Source: a virus. Taken from it: a DNA stretch of 64,000 bases. Of this stretch, positions 7,884 to 14,625 are shown piece by piece. Where the stretch lies: positions 16,386 to 80,385 of the IMG/VR virus record IMGVR_UViG_3300005541_000007. One strand, given 5' to 3'. Position 1 is the stretch's first letter. Every line of letters begins with the position of its first letter. Made by a program: the position numbers and the translations under genes. Under the pieces are notes generated by a model, which searched no databases, was not told the DNA's origin, and saw nothing but the letters and a program-made list of their open reading frames with translations.

Positions 7884-8636
7884 TTAATTTTCGTCTCCCA
7901 AATCTCTTCCGTTAATTATACCTTCTGTATCAAAATTTTGAAACATTAGTAAAATATTCTCTTTAAACTCAGTAGTATCATCATTCACTAAGATACAATC
8001 CCAATCATCTACACTCTTTAAATCTAAAGAAGTTTCGCTAGGATGATCCCCAGTCCATCCAATAGAAGGACGAATTACTCTAATAGTCTTACCATCAAGT
8101 GATTTAATAGTATCATACTCATTGGGAAATCGCATATCACAACAAATTGCATATTTATATTTACCAGATTCTTTTAGTTCATTCATTTTTTTAATAAATT
8201 TATTAATCCAATAATTATCATCTGATTTTCTGCGATATTCTGTTCCCCAATATTGCATTAACATTCTATAATTTTCTTTTTCTGGATTATCTGTATTAAG
8301 AATATCCTTAATTTTTTGTTTTGCGTCCTCTCTTCCGTAACCTATGTGGTAGAAATGTCGTACACCTAATTTAGAACGGCCCTGTGGGTCAACGTGGGGC
8401 CAAGAATACACCATATTCCAAATGGCATTGCCTTCTTGCTCCCCAAACATATCAATTAATTTTTCAAGTGCTGTGTATGAGGGCGTATTAACTAAAAATT
8501 CCGAAACTTCCTCTTTTAATCCATCTGCAAAATTACATTGAATAACGTCAGATCGTGTAGCCATGATTGTGTTAGCAATATATGTCTTGCCATTACACTT
8601 TTTTCCTGAAATTCCCAAAATATTAAAACTACTCAT
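7884..8636 (-). CDS. Deoxynucleoside monophosphate kinase
   Basis: This 250-residue protein matches the phage dNMP kinase family (T4 gene 1 type), which phosphorylates dNMPs to dNDPs for phage DNA synthesis. Visible features are an N-terminal P-loop (GKKCNGKT, 11-18), the LMQYWGTEYRRKSDDNYW block, and CCDMRFPNEYDTIKS, which corresponds to the conserved DVRFPNE motif. A GKTIRVIRP strand follows. The start codon overlaps the stop of the small upstream gene by four bases (ATGA type). T4's enzyme also handles hydroxymethyl-dCMP, so a link between this gene and the nearby glycosyl- and methyltransferases is possible, but it is only inference. Confidence 0.85.
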   Translation of the reverse strand: MSSFNILGISGKKCNGKTYIANTIMATRSDVIQCNFADGLKEEVSEFLVNTPSYTALEKLIDMFGEQEGNAIWNMVYSWPHVDPQGRSKLGVRHFYHIGYGREDAKQKIKDILNTDNPEKENYRMLMQYWGTEYRRKSDDNYWINKFIKKMNELKESGKYKYAICCDMRFPNEYDTIKSLDGKTIRVIRPSIGWTGDHPSETSLDLKSVDDWDCILVNDDTTEFKENILLMFQNFDTEGIINGRDLGDEN

Positions 8637-8815
8637 GATAAATTTACTATTTCTCCTTCTAAATTAACAAAAATTTGTGTAAATGGTCCATAAGGTTGAT
8701 GTTCTTCTACATTAGAAATATCACAGGGCAGATATAGTGCATTTTTATTAAAAAATCTAACTTTCATATTTGGTTCAAATTCCTCTAACTTATCTATCAA
8801 TTCCTTACATGTCAT
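8633..8815 (-). CDS. Small conserved-type phage protein
   Basis: This 60-residue protein has a short helical N-terminus (CKELIDKLEEFEPNMKVRF), then beta strands ending FVNLEGEIVNLS. This pattern is frequent in small uncharacterised phage proteins. It is the first gene of the leftward dNMP kinase unit. Its start codon overlaps the -10 region of the rightward gene at 8832, so the two promoters lie back to back. No function can be given. Confidence 0.6.
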   Translation of the reverse strand: MTCKELIDKLEEFEPNMKVRFFNKNALYLPCDISNVEEHQPYGPFTQIFVNLEGEIVNLS

Positions 8816-8819
8816 GTGG

Positions 8820-8825
8820 TATCAT
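8820..8825 (+). promoter_or_regulatory. Extended -10 box (TGG TATCAT), leaderless geometry
   Basis: TGTGG followed by TATCAT ends six bases before ATG 8832. An upstream in-frame ATG at 8814 lies inside the promoter and would not be transcribed, so 8832 is the better start. Confidence 0.55.
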
Positions 8826-8831
8826 ATCCCT

Positions 8832-9233
8832 ATGGTTGATGAATCTATTATTCCTTTTCATTATGCTGATGAAATTTATCATATTCAAATTCTTAAAATT
8901 CTAATTCGTACTCGTGGTATTACTGTTACTTTTGATTCAAATCCTACTCTAGTTTGGAAATATATTCCTGGTTCCTATAAAACTAATAAACGACGAAGCG
9001 ATCATACTTATAGAATTCTTCAGGTAAATACACAAGAAGAACTCATAACTTTCTTAAAGTCACTAAAAACTAAACAAATTAATAAAGAAGTAGATTTTGA
9101 CATTAATTCTCCTTTAATTGAATATAATAGTGTAACAAAGCGTATTATGCGTATTCATAAACATATTGAACCACCTAAGTTTTTAAAATTTCCTAAACAA
9201 TATATACTAGAAACCTGCACTATGGAATTTTAA
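8832..9233 (+). CDS. Hypothetical protein
   Basis: This 133-residue basic protein is of unknown function. The start was set at 8832, because the longer frame from 8814 would begin within the -10 box. The predicted transcript then starts at or next to the ATG. The middle part (RRSDHTYRILQVNTQEELI) is helical and charged, and no enzyme motif is visible. Its 3' end overlaps the 3' end of the convergent methyltransferase by 14 bases. It is the only rightward gene within a leftward block. Confidence 0.5.
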   Translation: MVDESIIPFHYADEIYHIQILKILIRTRGITVTFDSNPTLVWKYIPGSYKTNKRRSDHTYRILQVNTQEELITFLKSLKTKQINKEVDFDINSPLIEYNSVTKRIMRIHKHIEPPKFLKFPKQYILETCTMEF

Positions 9234-9753
9234 TAAGTGTAGCCACAATATCAGAAAAAGTATTTAAATGATGTTTAGCAAATGAGTGCATTTCTTCTTT
9301 TCCTCTATTAAGTTCTGAGTAATTATCTGAAATCATAGCTTTTACATCTACTTCAAAATTACATTTCAAATCATAAACTCCAAATGTAAGTTTATTTTGT
9401 TCTCGCCAATCTCTTACAAAATAAGCATAACTATTACCAGTTATAGCTGGAAATGCATGGCTGAAATCCTGGATAGATCTTTCACTGTTCCAAGCAGGGG
9501 TAGTGAAGGTTGCCTTTCCTCCCATTTCTAAAATACGCCATACTTCATCCATGAACTTACCACGTAGTTTACCTTCAATATGTTCAAATACGTGACAACA
9601 AATAATTTCTTCTACAGAATTATCTTCAAAAGGCCAAGGAAATTGTTCTAGATCATGTACAACATCTGTAACACCGGGAAGGTCAACAATATCTACTCCA
9701 ATAAATCCTTCTGGTTTAGATGGACCCGATCCTAACTCAACGCGTAATCCCAT
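9220..9753 (-). CDS. SAM-dependent methyltransferase, small class I (paralog 3)
   Basis: This 177-residue protein is close to the methyltransferase at 3264-3827. Motif I is VELGSGPSKPEGFIGVDIVD, followed by FPWPFEDNSVEEIICCHVFEH, the DEVWRILEMGG segment, and the shared NKLTFGVYDLKCNFEV block. All residues expected for SAM binding are present, in contrast to the copy at 7334-7882. It is transcribed leftward from a near-consensus promoter whose -10 box lies eight bases before the ATG. Having its own promoter separates it from the dNMP kinase unit. The substrate is unknown; sugar or glycolipid methylation is typical of this subgroup. Confidence 0.7.
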   Translation of the reverse strand: MGLRVELGSGPSKPEGFIGVDIVDLPGVTDVVHDLEQFPWPFEDNSVEEIICCHVFEHIEGKLRGKFMDEVWRILEMGGKATFTTPAWNSERSIQDFSHAFPAITGNSYAYFVRDWREQNKLTFGVYDLKCNFEVDVKAMISDNYSELNRGKEEMHSFAKHHLNTFSDIVATLIKIP

Positions 9754-9761
9754 GAAACTGT

Positions 9762-9791
9762 ATTATACCTTGTAGTATGTTGATTTGTCAA
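9762..9791 (-). promoter_or_regulatory. Consensus promoter for the leftward methyltransferase
   Basis: On the - strand, TTGACA (9791-9786), an 18-base spacer and a perfect TATAAT (9767-9762) precede ATG 9753 by eight bases. The predicted mRNA leader is only one or two bases. Confidence 0.75.
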
Positions 9792-9792
9792 T

Positions 9793-9996
9793 GGCGCTGA
9801 TTAATATTGGCTCAGCGCCGGAAGCCTCTTTGAATCCCTTACTTTAAGTAGGGGACACCCTAAAGTTGTACTATTTCTCATGTGTCAAACGATGTAGTTA
9901 TAGGGTATTGGTTGTGGAAGTTTATCTTAGATTAGCTATTTCCAAGATGGTCCCGGCGCTTTCTCCCACATCAGCGTTTCCGGCAATGTCGTTTTT
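9793..9996 (+). ncRNA. Candidate structured RNA
   Basis: No reading frame covers this 200-base stretch, but it is dense in complementary segments. AGCGCCGG (9814-9821) pairs perfectly with CCGGCGCT (9953-9960) and would close a multibranch structure. Inside it are CCCTTAC/GTAGGGG with a UUUAA loop, ACCCTA/TAGGGT, and TGGAA/TTCCA. GGCGCTGA (9793-9800) can instead pair with TCAGCGCC (9812-9819), giving a mutually exclusive fold. One stem contains a U-G pair on the + strand that would be a C-A mismatch on the - strand, so + is favoured. A T-run lies at about 9991-9995. No + promoter is obvious. Strand and boundaries are tentative. Confidence 0.4.
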
Positions 9997-10246
9997 AGGC
10001 GGGCGGTGTACTTTGCGTAACTAGTCCATCGCTAGTAGTCTTCAAAGTATTAACTGCCGTTTCTAGTGCAGTTGCAGACGCAAGAGCCGCAGTAAGGTCT
10101 GTGGGGCCTCCCGCTGACTCAAGTGCCTGAATCTTGGCAAGGAGTGCTGTAACGTTCGTTACAACTGAGGTAATGTCTGAAACTACTGCATTAACTGCTG
10201 TAGTAATATTTCCGAGTGCGGTGTTAAGGTCGTCCAATTGTGCCAT
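9995..10246 (-). CDS. Alanine/threonine-rich helical protein
   Basis: The protein begins MAQLDDLNTALGNITTAVN and has 83 residues. A longer frame reaching 10330 exists, but the AAAGGAAAA ribosome binding-like sequence and the sharp change in composition favour ATG 10246. Nearly the whole protein is a heptad-like Ala, Thr, Val and Leu repeat, expected to form a long helix or coiled coil. Small proteins of this type are common near phage lysis and tail genes, and their role is unknown. The stop is next to the structured RNA candidate. Confidence 0.5.
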   Translation of the reverse strand: MAQLDDLNTALGNITTAVNAVVSDITSVVTNVTALLAKIQALESAGGPTDLTAALASATALETAVNTLKTTSDGLVTQSTPPA

Positions 10247-10351
10247 TATAAGTTTTTTATTTTCCTTTGCTAGTATTTCTAAGAACCATGCTCTGATTCT
10301 AATTCGTATCTTTAAGAGAGTATGTCTCATAAATTGTCATTTTAAAAAAGT

Positions 10352-10416
10352 TTTTAAGGTTGGATTTACAGTCACTTTGTCGTGGTACCCGAGATTTAGA
10401 CCTACCAACCTTAAAA
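10352..10416. repeat. 12-bp perfect inverted repeat, probable terminator or RNA structure
   Basis: TTTTAAGGTTGG (10352-10363) is the perfect reverse complement of CCAACCTTAAAA (10405-10416), with a 41-base gap that itself holds a small CAC/GTG hairpin. On the - strand the structure is followed by a CTTTTTT run, so it may terminate the leftward transcript of 10467-10904. The large loop is unusual for a simple terminator. I see nothing else in 10331-10466. Confidence 0.5.
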
Positions 10417-10466
10417 TTTTGGGATTACGTTGAGCACGAGTCTACGCCCCCAACCACCAAATCTAA

Positions 10467-10904
10467 TTAGAATTGAAGACTAATACCGCCAATAGCCCCA
10501 AATCCAAACGTACCCTTTTGTCCACCACCACTACCAGCAAATGCCATAGTAGCGACAATCGGGCCAGCGGACGTATTCGCAATATGCCAAGAATGTCCTA
10601 AAGAAATTCCTGCTACTGCTGTCTTATACTTATCATCATACCCGGCAAATCCAGAAAGATCAAGTGAAATCTTAGAATACTTTCCTAGAAAACTAATCGT
10701 AGTCCACTTATTTGCAATAACTTCTGCAAAAGAATTTGCCTTGAAGTTAAAATAGCCAAGTCCTGACCACGTACTTCCTGGTGCGGGTGCAACCACTACA
10801 GTTTGATTAGTATTTGAATTTAGCGGCTGTGCAACTGACGTATCAGCAATTGCAGTTGAAAAAATAGCTGTTGAAGCTAGAAGTGTAATGAGTGTTTTGT
10901 TCAT
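10467..10904 (-). CDS. Exported, beta-rich protein with signal peptide
   Basis: This 145-residue protein begins MNKTLITLLASTAIFSTAIA, a clear Sec signal peptide with likely cleavage near residues 20-25. The mature part is Gly- and Ser-rich with alternating hydrophobic residues and ends GGISLQF; a C-terminal aromatic residue is typical of outer-membrane barrel proteins. It could be a small outer-membrane or periplasmic protein made by the phage, for instance to alter the cell envelope during infection. This would require a Gram-negative host. A TATTAT -10 box lies about 11 bases before the ATG on the - strand. No named family was recognised. Confidence 0.55.
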   Translation of the reverse strand: MNKTLITLLASTAIFSTAIADTSVAQPLNSNTNQTVVVAPAPGSTWSGLGYFNFKANSFAEVIANKWTTISFLGKYSKISLDLSGFAGYDDKYKTAVAGISLGHSWHIANTSAGPIVATMAFAGSGGGQKGTFGFGAIGGISLQF

Positions 10905-10922
10905 GTGTTTATTTATAATACC

Positions 10923-11129
10923 TTAAAAAGTCCAATTTGGTACAACAATATCAATCGCATACCATCCCGAAGAAACAATAACCTTTGTCCCATCTGATAA
11001 GTTAAGTCTGTGTGTTCCACTAGGTCTAACGCAAATTTCATTCACATTTTGATAAGTAATATCTCTATCTGCAAATTTATAAGTTCTAGATTGTTCTTCA
11101 ACCGTTGTAAAAACTAAATCTTCAGTCAT
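10923..11129 (-). CDS. Small hypothetical protein
   Basis: This 68-residue, beta-rich protein (SDGTKVIVSSGWYAIDIVV) has no recognised motif. It starts on the last base of the upstream holin-like gene and belongs to the same leftward unit. The -10 box for 10467-10904 overlaps its stop codon. Confidence 0.5.
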   Translation of the reverse strand: MTEDLVFTTVEEQSRTYKFADRDITYQNVNEICVRPSGTHRLNLSDGTKVIVSSGWYAIDIVVPNWTF

Positions 11130-11335
11130 TATGAAATTGCTGTCTCCGTTTTAAATAATCGCAAAAGCAAATTAGTGACTGCTAATGCTCCAGCGAAAAA
11201 TGCTAGAATGTGCGGATTTGATTGAATCCAAACATCATTTGTAAAATACTGCTCTGCTCCAACCGCGAGTGTTAGAGCGTTGACCCAAACTGTAGTACTC
11301 TGATACCAAGGCTTACTTGCTGTTACTGATCCCAT
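11129..11335 (-). CDS. Holin-like small membrane protein
   Basis: This 68-residue protein begins with SKPWYQSTTVWVNALTLAV, the pattern of small phage membrane proteins (KPWYQSKTVWxN) often annotated as holin-like near lysis genes. Two hydrophobic segments are visible at about residues 18-30 and 43-62, with the latter ending NLLLRLFK. A strong AGGAG ribosome binding site precedes the ATG. Holins form the membrane lesion that times lysis; this role is inferred from size, membrane segments and family resemblance. No endolysin is adjacent, so a lysis cassette cannot be completed here. Confidence 0.5.
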   Translation of the reverse strand: MGSVTASKPWYQSTTVWVNALTLAVGAEQYFTNDVWIQSNPHILAFFAGALAVTNLLLRLFKTETAIS

Positions 11336-11383
11336 AAAAAGTTTTTATCTCCTGAAACCTATCTATTTGCAGGTTCAGTTAGG

Positions 11384-11389
11384 TATCAT
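11384..11389 (+). promoter_or_regulatory. -10 box TATCAT with leaderless geometry
   Basis: GG TATCAT ends seven bases before ATG 11397. An in-frame TTG at 11367 lies upstream of the promoter and is unlikely to be used. Confidence 0.5.
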
Positions 11390-11396
11390 ACAACAT

Positions 11397-12023
11397 ATGG
11401 ACACCGAAAGTCAAGGGGTAGACGAAAAAACTTTTTCAACTGCTCTGCACCGTACCTTTTTTAACGTCTCTAAGCCGTATGCTTATTTGTATATAGAAAT
11501 TACTCCTTGTCAACGTTGGGATATAACTCCAACTTGTATGTATTTTTCTATTCAATGCTTAGATGAAGATTATCAAGAAGTTGCTTTAATTTGTAGAAAA
11601 GTAATGAATTTTAGAGATTGGGATGAAATTAATGCAGTAATTAAACAAATGGATGAATGTATTGATATTTTAGATGTAAAATACTACAATAAACCTTTAC
11701 AACAACCATCAAAAGGCGTAATTTATTGTATTAATGATTTTATTTCTTATTTAGTTGTAACGAAACAAATTAGATGTTTAAATCTTTATCAACAGAAAAT
11801 TCTTAGACCAAAACTTTATTCTAATTTTATAGCAAGAAAACTTCCAATTCAAATTATATTGGGAGATTATCAAGATAAAAAACCGTTCTATGATATATTT
11901 CTAAAGAGTAATTATAAACTCCATAAGAAATCCTGTCCTACTTATGAACAGATGGATGTTTATTTTACAGAATTTTTAAGAAAACAAAAAGCAATTAGAA
12001 ATCAAGAAGAATATTATGAGTAA
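11397..12023 (+). CDS. Hypothetical protein
   Basis: This 208-residue protein contains many Tyr, Phe and Cys residues (PCQRWDITPTCMYFSIQC) and a basic, helical C-terminus. I do not recognise a family, and no signal peptide or membrane segment is visible. The start at 11397 is chosen because it directly follows a -10 box. The gene overlaps the next by eight bases, so the two are co-translated. They form a short rightward unit ending in convergence with 12346-12660. Confidence 0.5.
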   Translation: MDTESQGVDEKTFSTALHRTFFNVSKPYAYLYIEITPCQRWDITPTCMYFSIQCLDEDYQEVALICRKVMNFRDWDEINAVIKQMDECIDILDVKYYNKPLQQPSKGVIYCINDFISYLVVTKQIRCLNLYQQKILRPKLYSNFIARKLPIQIILGDYQDKKPFYDIFLKSNYKLHKKSCPTYEQMDVYFTEFLRKQKAIRNQEEYYE

Positions 12024-12357
12024 ATTAATTAAACCAGAACCAAAACAAGAATTTGATGATTTAGAAGAATTACGTAGGCAAATCGCTAATGAAGAATTAG
12101 CTACTGCTTATGACAGAGAAAAACATATTAATGAAATTAAATCTAAAATTACTAAAGATTTAAATGATGAAGTTCCTGTAAAACTTACCGATGAAATTTG
12201 TGAATTAGGATTATTATCTTGGTTTAGAGAAATTACTACAAAGTATGAAAATGCTAGACGATTAAAAGCATTGTGGGAAAAAGCTAATGAAGAGAATGAA
12301 TCAGAAATTTCTAGAAGTTTTGGAATAAATGATTGTGATTTTAGATTATCGTTCTAA
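12016..12357 (+). CDS. Hypothetical charged helical protein
   Basis: This 113-residue, strongly charged protein has predicted coiled-coil segments (DDLEELRRQIANEELATAYD) and no catalytic motif. It overlaps the preceding gene by eight bases and its 3' end overlaps the convergent membrane-protein gene by 12 bases. The function is unknown. Confidence 0.5.
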   Translation: MSKLIKPEPKQEFDDLEELRRQIANEELATAYDREKHINEIKSKITKDLNDEVPVKLTDEICELGLLSWFREITTKYENARRLKALWEKANEENESEISRSFGINDCDFRLSF

Positions 12358-12660
12358 ATAAATCTTATCATAAATCTTTTGAAGCATTTCTTTCATATCA
12401 TGTAAATCCGATTGAAAAGTTGAACTTCTAGTTTCTAAAATTGATAATCTTAAAGATTGTGCTTCAATTAAAGTTTTATGTTGAACATCGGTAGCTAATA
12501 ACTCTATTGTTTTTGAAGATAGCGATTTTACGTCATTTGTTAGTGAAGCGGCTTTCCAAATTAAACCTACAACTAATCCTACACTGGTAATACAAACACC
12601 AATAATTGTAAATAAATAATCTCCCAACTGCAATGTATTAGGAACTTGTGCTAGGAGCAT
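12346..12660 (-). CDS. Membrane-anchored coiled-coil protein
   Basis: This 104-residue protein has one N-terminal membrane segment (about 16-36, YLFTIIGVCITSVGLVVGL) followed by a long helix with heptads to the C-terminus. The same architecture occurs in single-pass holin- or spanin-like phage proteins. A perfect TATAAT on the - strand (12672-12667) ends six bases before the ATG, another leaderless geometry. Its job may be in lysis together with the holin-like gene at 11129, but this is inference. Confidence 0.5.
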   Translation of the reverse strand: MLLAQVPNTLQLGDYLFTIIGVCITSVGLVVGLIWKAASLTNDVKSLSSKTIELLATDVQHKTLIEAQSLRLSILETRSSTFQSDLHDMKEMLQKIYDKIYLER

Positions 12661-12666
12661 TCATTT

Positions 12667-12672
12667 ATTATA
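12667..12672 (-). promoter_or_regulatory. -10 box TATAAT with leaderless geometry
   Basis: A perfect TATAAT on the - strand ends six bases before ATG 12660. A -35 element is not clear. Confidence 0.55.
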
Positions 12673-13021
12673 CTCAAAGTAATTCTACGAATATAAAAAG
12701 TTCTTTTTGCAATATTTTTGCGCTGCGGCGTCTGTATACCCTTGTTCTGTCTACTTAGCATTACTAGCAAGTTCTTTCCCTTTGAATTGAATATTTTTGT
12801 TCTGTAAAGTATTTTAACCCGATTTTTACAAGATAAGTTAATTTTAGTTTATAAAATTTTTAAAATTATGTTTTCTTCTGTTTAGCTCGTGTACAGCACT
12901 TTTCTTAGATTTTTCTAAGGTTTATAAGATTTTTTTATAAAAGCTTGACAAATGATTGTCTACTATGCTACACACGCGCATGTCGTGACTATAGGACTCT
13001 AAAGAGAAATGATATTATTTA
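12673..13021. other. AT-rich noncoding divergent region with a possible promoter
   Basis: No credible gene lies here. A TTGACA occurs at 12948-12953, but its -10 partner is weak. About 30 bases later comes GTCGTGACTATAG and then CTAAAGAGAA, which resembles the leader RNA at 42880-42925 (GTCGTGATTTAG and CTAAAGAGAA). The region separates leftward and rightward transcription units and may hold a replication origin or control signals. Confidence 0.35.
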
Positions 13022-13152
13022 TATAAAACTTCACTTCGTTCAGTTTTATAATATTATTCTTCGCTTTGCTCAGAATAATATGTTATTCTTAGCTTTGTTT
13101 AATTTTGTTTAGCTTTGAAAAGCTTTATTTAGCTTTGAAAAGCAAAAATAAC
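13022..13152. repeat. Tandem perfect hairpins and AGCTTTG repeats
   Basis: TATAAAACT/AGTTTTATA (13022-13050) and ATATTATTCT/AGAATAATAT (13051-13081) are perfect stems of 9 and 10 bp. Both have 11-base loops of similar sequence (TCACTTCGTTC, TCGCTTTGCTC). A third, looser pair GTTATT/AATAAC (13082-13152) encloses four copies of AGCTTTG, two of them in AGCTTTGAAAAGC. The array sits in a divergent AT-rich gap, as expected of an origin or a terminator/attenuator array. Confidence 0.55.
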
Positions 13153-13274
13153 ATAGGAAGCTAAATTTTTTATAGATGGTTTAAAAAATTATGAAGGATT
13201 TAAAAAGTTTTATATAGTAAAAATAATATAGAAGATTTATTTAAAGTAACGATGGTAAAATTTTCTGAGAGGGC

Positions 13275-13303
13275 TTGACTTTTCAGCCGGGGTGTGGTAT
13301 AGT
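13275..13303 (+). promoter_or_regulatory. Strong extended -10 promoter
   Basis: TTGACT (13275-13280), a 17-base spacer ending GGTGTGG and TATAGT (13298-13303). It is almost the same as the promoter at 56503-56531, including the GGCTTGAC start and the GTGTGG extension, and drives the rightward module. Confidence 0.8.
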
Positions 13304-13323
13304 GTCTCCAATGCACTACTTCA

Positions 13324-13767
13324 ATGGACGGGAAGCTTATGACAACTGAACAACTGTTTAAAAAATTACTTGACCTTGGGTATGAGGAAGAACGCGTAGA
13401 CTCTGGAGTGTGGTCGTATAATTCACCCGATTGTCCAGAACTAAACGGTTCATTTGAGGTTTATCTTTGTGTAAAATTAGAAAACGGGAAATTAGATCAA
13501 TCTCTAAGCGTCTATTTCAATTCAAATAATGAAACAATTCAAAATTCTAGGGTTCCTGAATCAAATGAAGAATCGGTTACACCCGATGAAATTTGGAATT
13601 TTATTGAAAATTTTCAATCTAAAAAAGTAATATTTAATGAATATTTAGTATCATGTAAAATAAATGCACCATATGATATTACTGTAGATCAAATTAAAAA
13701 TACTATTTTTGGGGGATATTATGTTAAAAAATTTAATCCTTATGATATTGCCATTGTATCTGTGTAA
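13324..13767 (+). CDS. Hypothetical protein, first gene of the rightward module
   Basis: This 147-residue acidic protein of unknown function has a helical N-terminus (TTEQLFKKLLDLGYEEE) and a beta-rich middle. ATG 13339 follows GGGAAG and could be the true start instead of 13324. A leaderless mini-frame of 12 codons begins at 13311, seven bases after the -10 box, and its stop overlaps ATG 13339, so translational coupling is possible. The strong promoter suggests early, high expression. No motif was recognised. Confidence 0.55.
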   Translation: MDGKLMTTEQLFKKLLDLGYEEERVDSGVWSYNSPDCPELNGSFEVYLCVKLENGKLDQSLSVYFNSNNETIQNSRVPESNEESVTPDEIWNFIENFQSKKVIFNEYLVSCKINAPYDITVDQIKNTIFGGYYVKKFNPYDIAIVSV

Positions 13768-13779
13768 TAAACTACATAA

Positions 13780-14625
13780 ATGATTTCTATTCCAACCACA
13801 ATGAACGAAAATCTTACCGATGTTGAATCACGAGTAGAACTTTCTCAAACCGAGAAAGAAGAAGCGTGGTTTAATGCAATGCGAAACTATTTCCTTGGAT
13901 TTCTCCCAACAGATCAAATGGAGAAAATTTACAATGAAATTAATTTTATTCCTGAAGATAAGGAAGGATTTTACAAGAGAATTTCAAAAGAACTGGAGCC
14001 GCTATATTCCCAAGAAGAAGTTTTAATCAATCAATCACTTCCATTAACCATCGAAGGATTTGTTCCTCCGCAAAAGAAATTCTTTTATTCCTGGGATATT
14101 TTTAAGAAGTTTAATCTTGCACCTTGGGTTAAAAAGAGTATGCCTGATAATTGTCTAATTAAGCGATTTAAGGATGATTACACAACCTATGATGTTCGTT
14201 GCTTTGAAGAGTGTGGATTTGTAGAAATCGGAGATTGGCTTATTTCCAGAACAGTCCAACCATACGCAATCGTAGCAGATGTACCATTCAAGAATGAAGA
14301 TGGAACCAAAGGAGTTAAGGAAGAAGTACAGGCAATCTATCCTTCCCTAAATAGTAAAACTGGACTACTTTGTGTTATTCCAAAAATGACAGAAGAGGAA
14401 TTTTTTACTAAGTGTCCTTTTGTTCCGGGGGCAGATAATATGGGGATTCAGTTTACAGGCGAATTTGAGGTAGGGATGATTAATCCCGAGTTCGCAGCCG
14501 AATATAATATTCCATGTACCACAGCGTTCATTCTAAGGCGCTACAAGAGCAAATTGAAGATGAATAAGAACGTGAGTAAACCAACGGTTGAAAGAGATTT
14601 CTACCGTGGAGCAATGGTTGGTTAA
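13780..14625 (+). CDS. Hypothetical protein
   Basis: This 281-residue soluble protein has aromatic-rich patches (KKFFYSWDIFKKFNLAPW) and an acidic N-terminus. ATG 13801 is an alternative start. I recognise no domain. The third-position base usage shows more C and G than the following gene. It lies 12 bases after its neighbour and overlaps the next frame by 38 bases. Placement ahead of the head genes might suggest packaging or assembly, but nothing in the sequence shows this. Confidence 0.5.
   Translation: MISIPTTMNENLTDVESRVELSQTEKEEAWFNAMRNYFLGFLPTDQMEKIYNEINFIPEDKEGFYKRISKELEPLYSQEEVLINQSLPLTIEGFVPPQKKFFYSWDIFKKFNLAPWVKKSMPDNCLIKRFKDDYTTYDVRCFEECGFVEIGDWLISRTVQPYAIVADVPFKNEDGTKGVKEEVQAIYPSLNSKTGLLCVIPKMTEEEFFTKCPFVPGADNMGIQFTGEFEVGMINPEFAAEYNIPCTTAFILRRYKSKLKMNKNVSKPTVERDFYRGAMVG

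Noticed and set aside
8814-8831. Upstream ATG as start of the 8832 gene
   Set aside because: The codons would overlap the TGTGGTATCAT promoter, so the ATG would lie upstream of the transcript.
10345-10420. tRNA-like cloverleaf on the - strand
   Set aside because: A segment resembles a Tyr anticodon loop (CTGTAAA), but stem pairing, T-arm and D-arm consensus are absent.
10134-10433. A 99-codon + strand frame
   Set aside because: It runs antisense to the helical protein and through the inverted repeat, with no start signals.
13022-13152. CRISPR-like array
   Set aside because: The repeats are hairpins with differing stems and no regular spacers; no cas genes are present.
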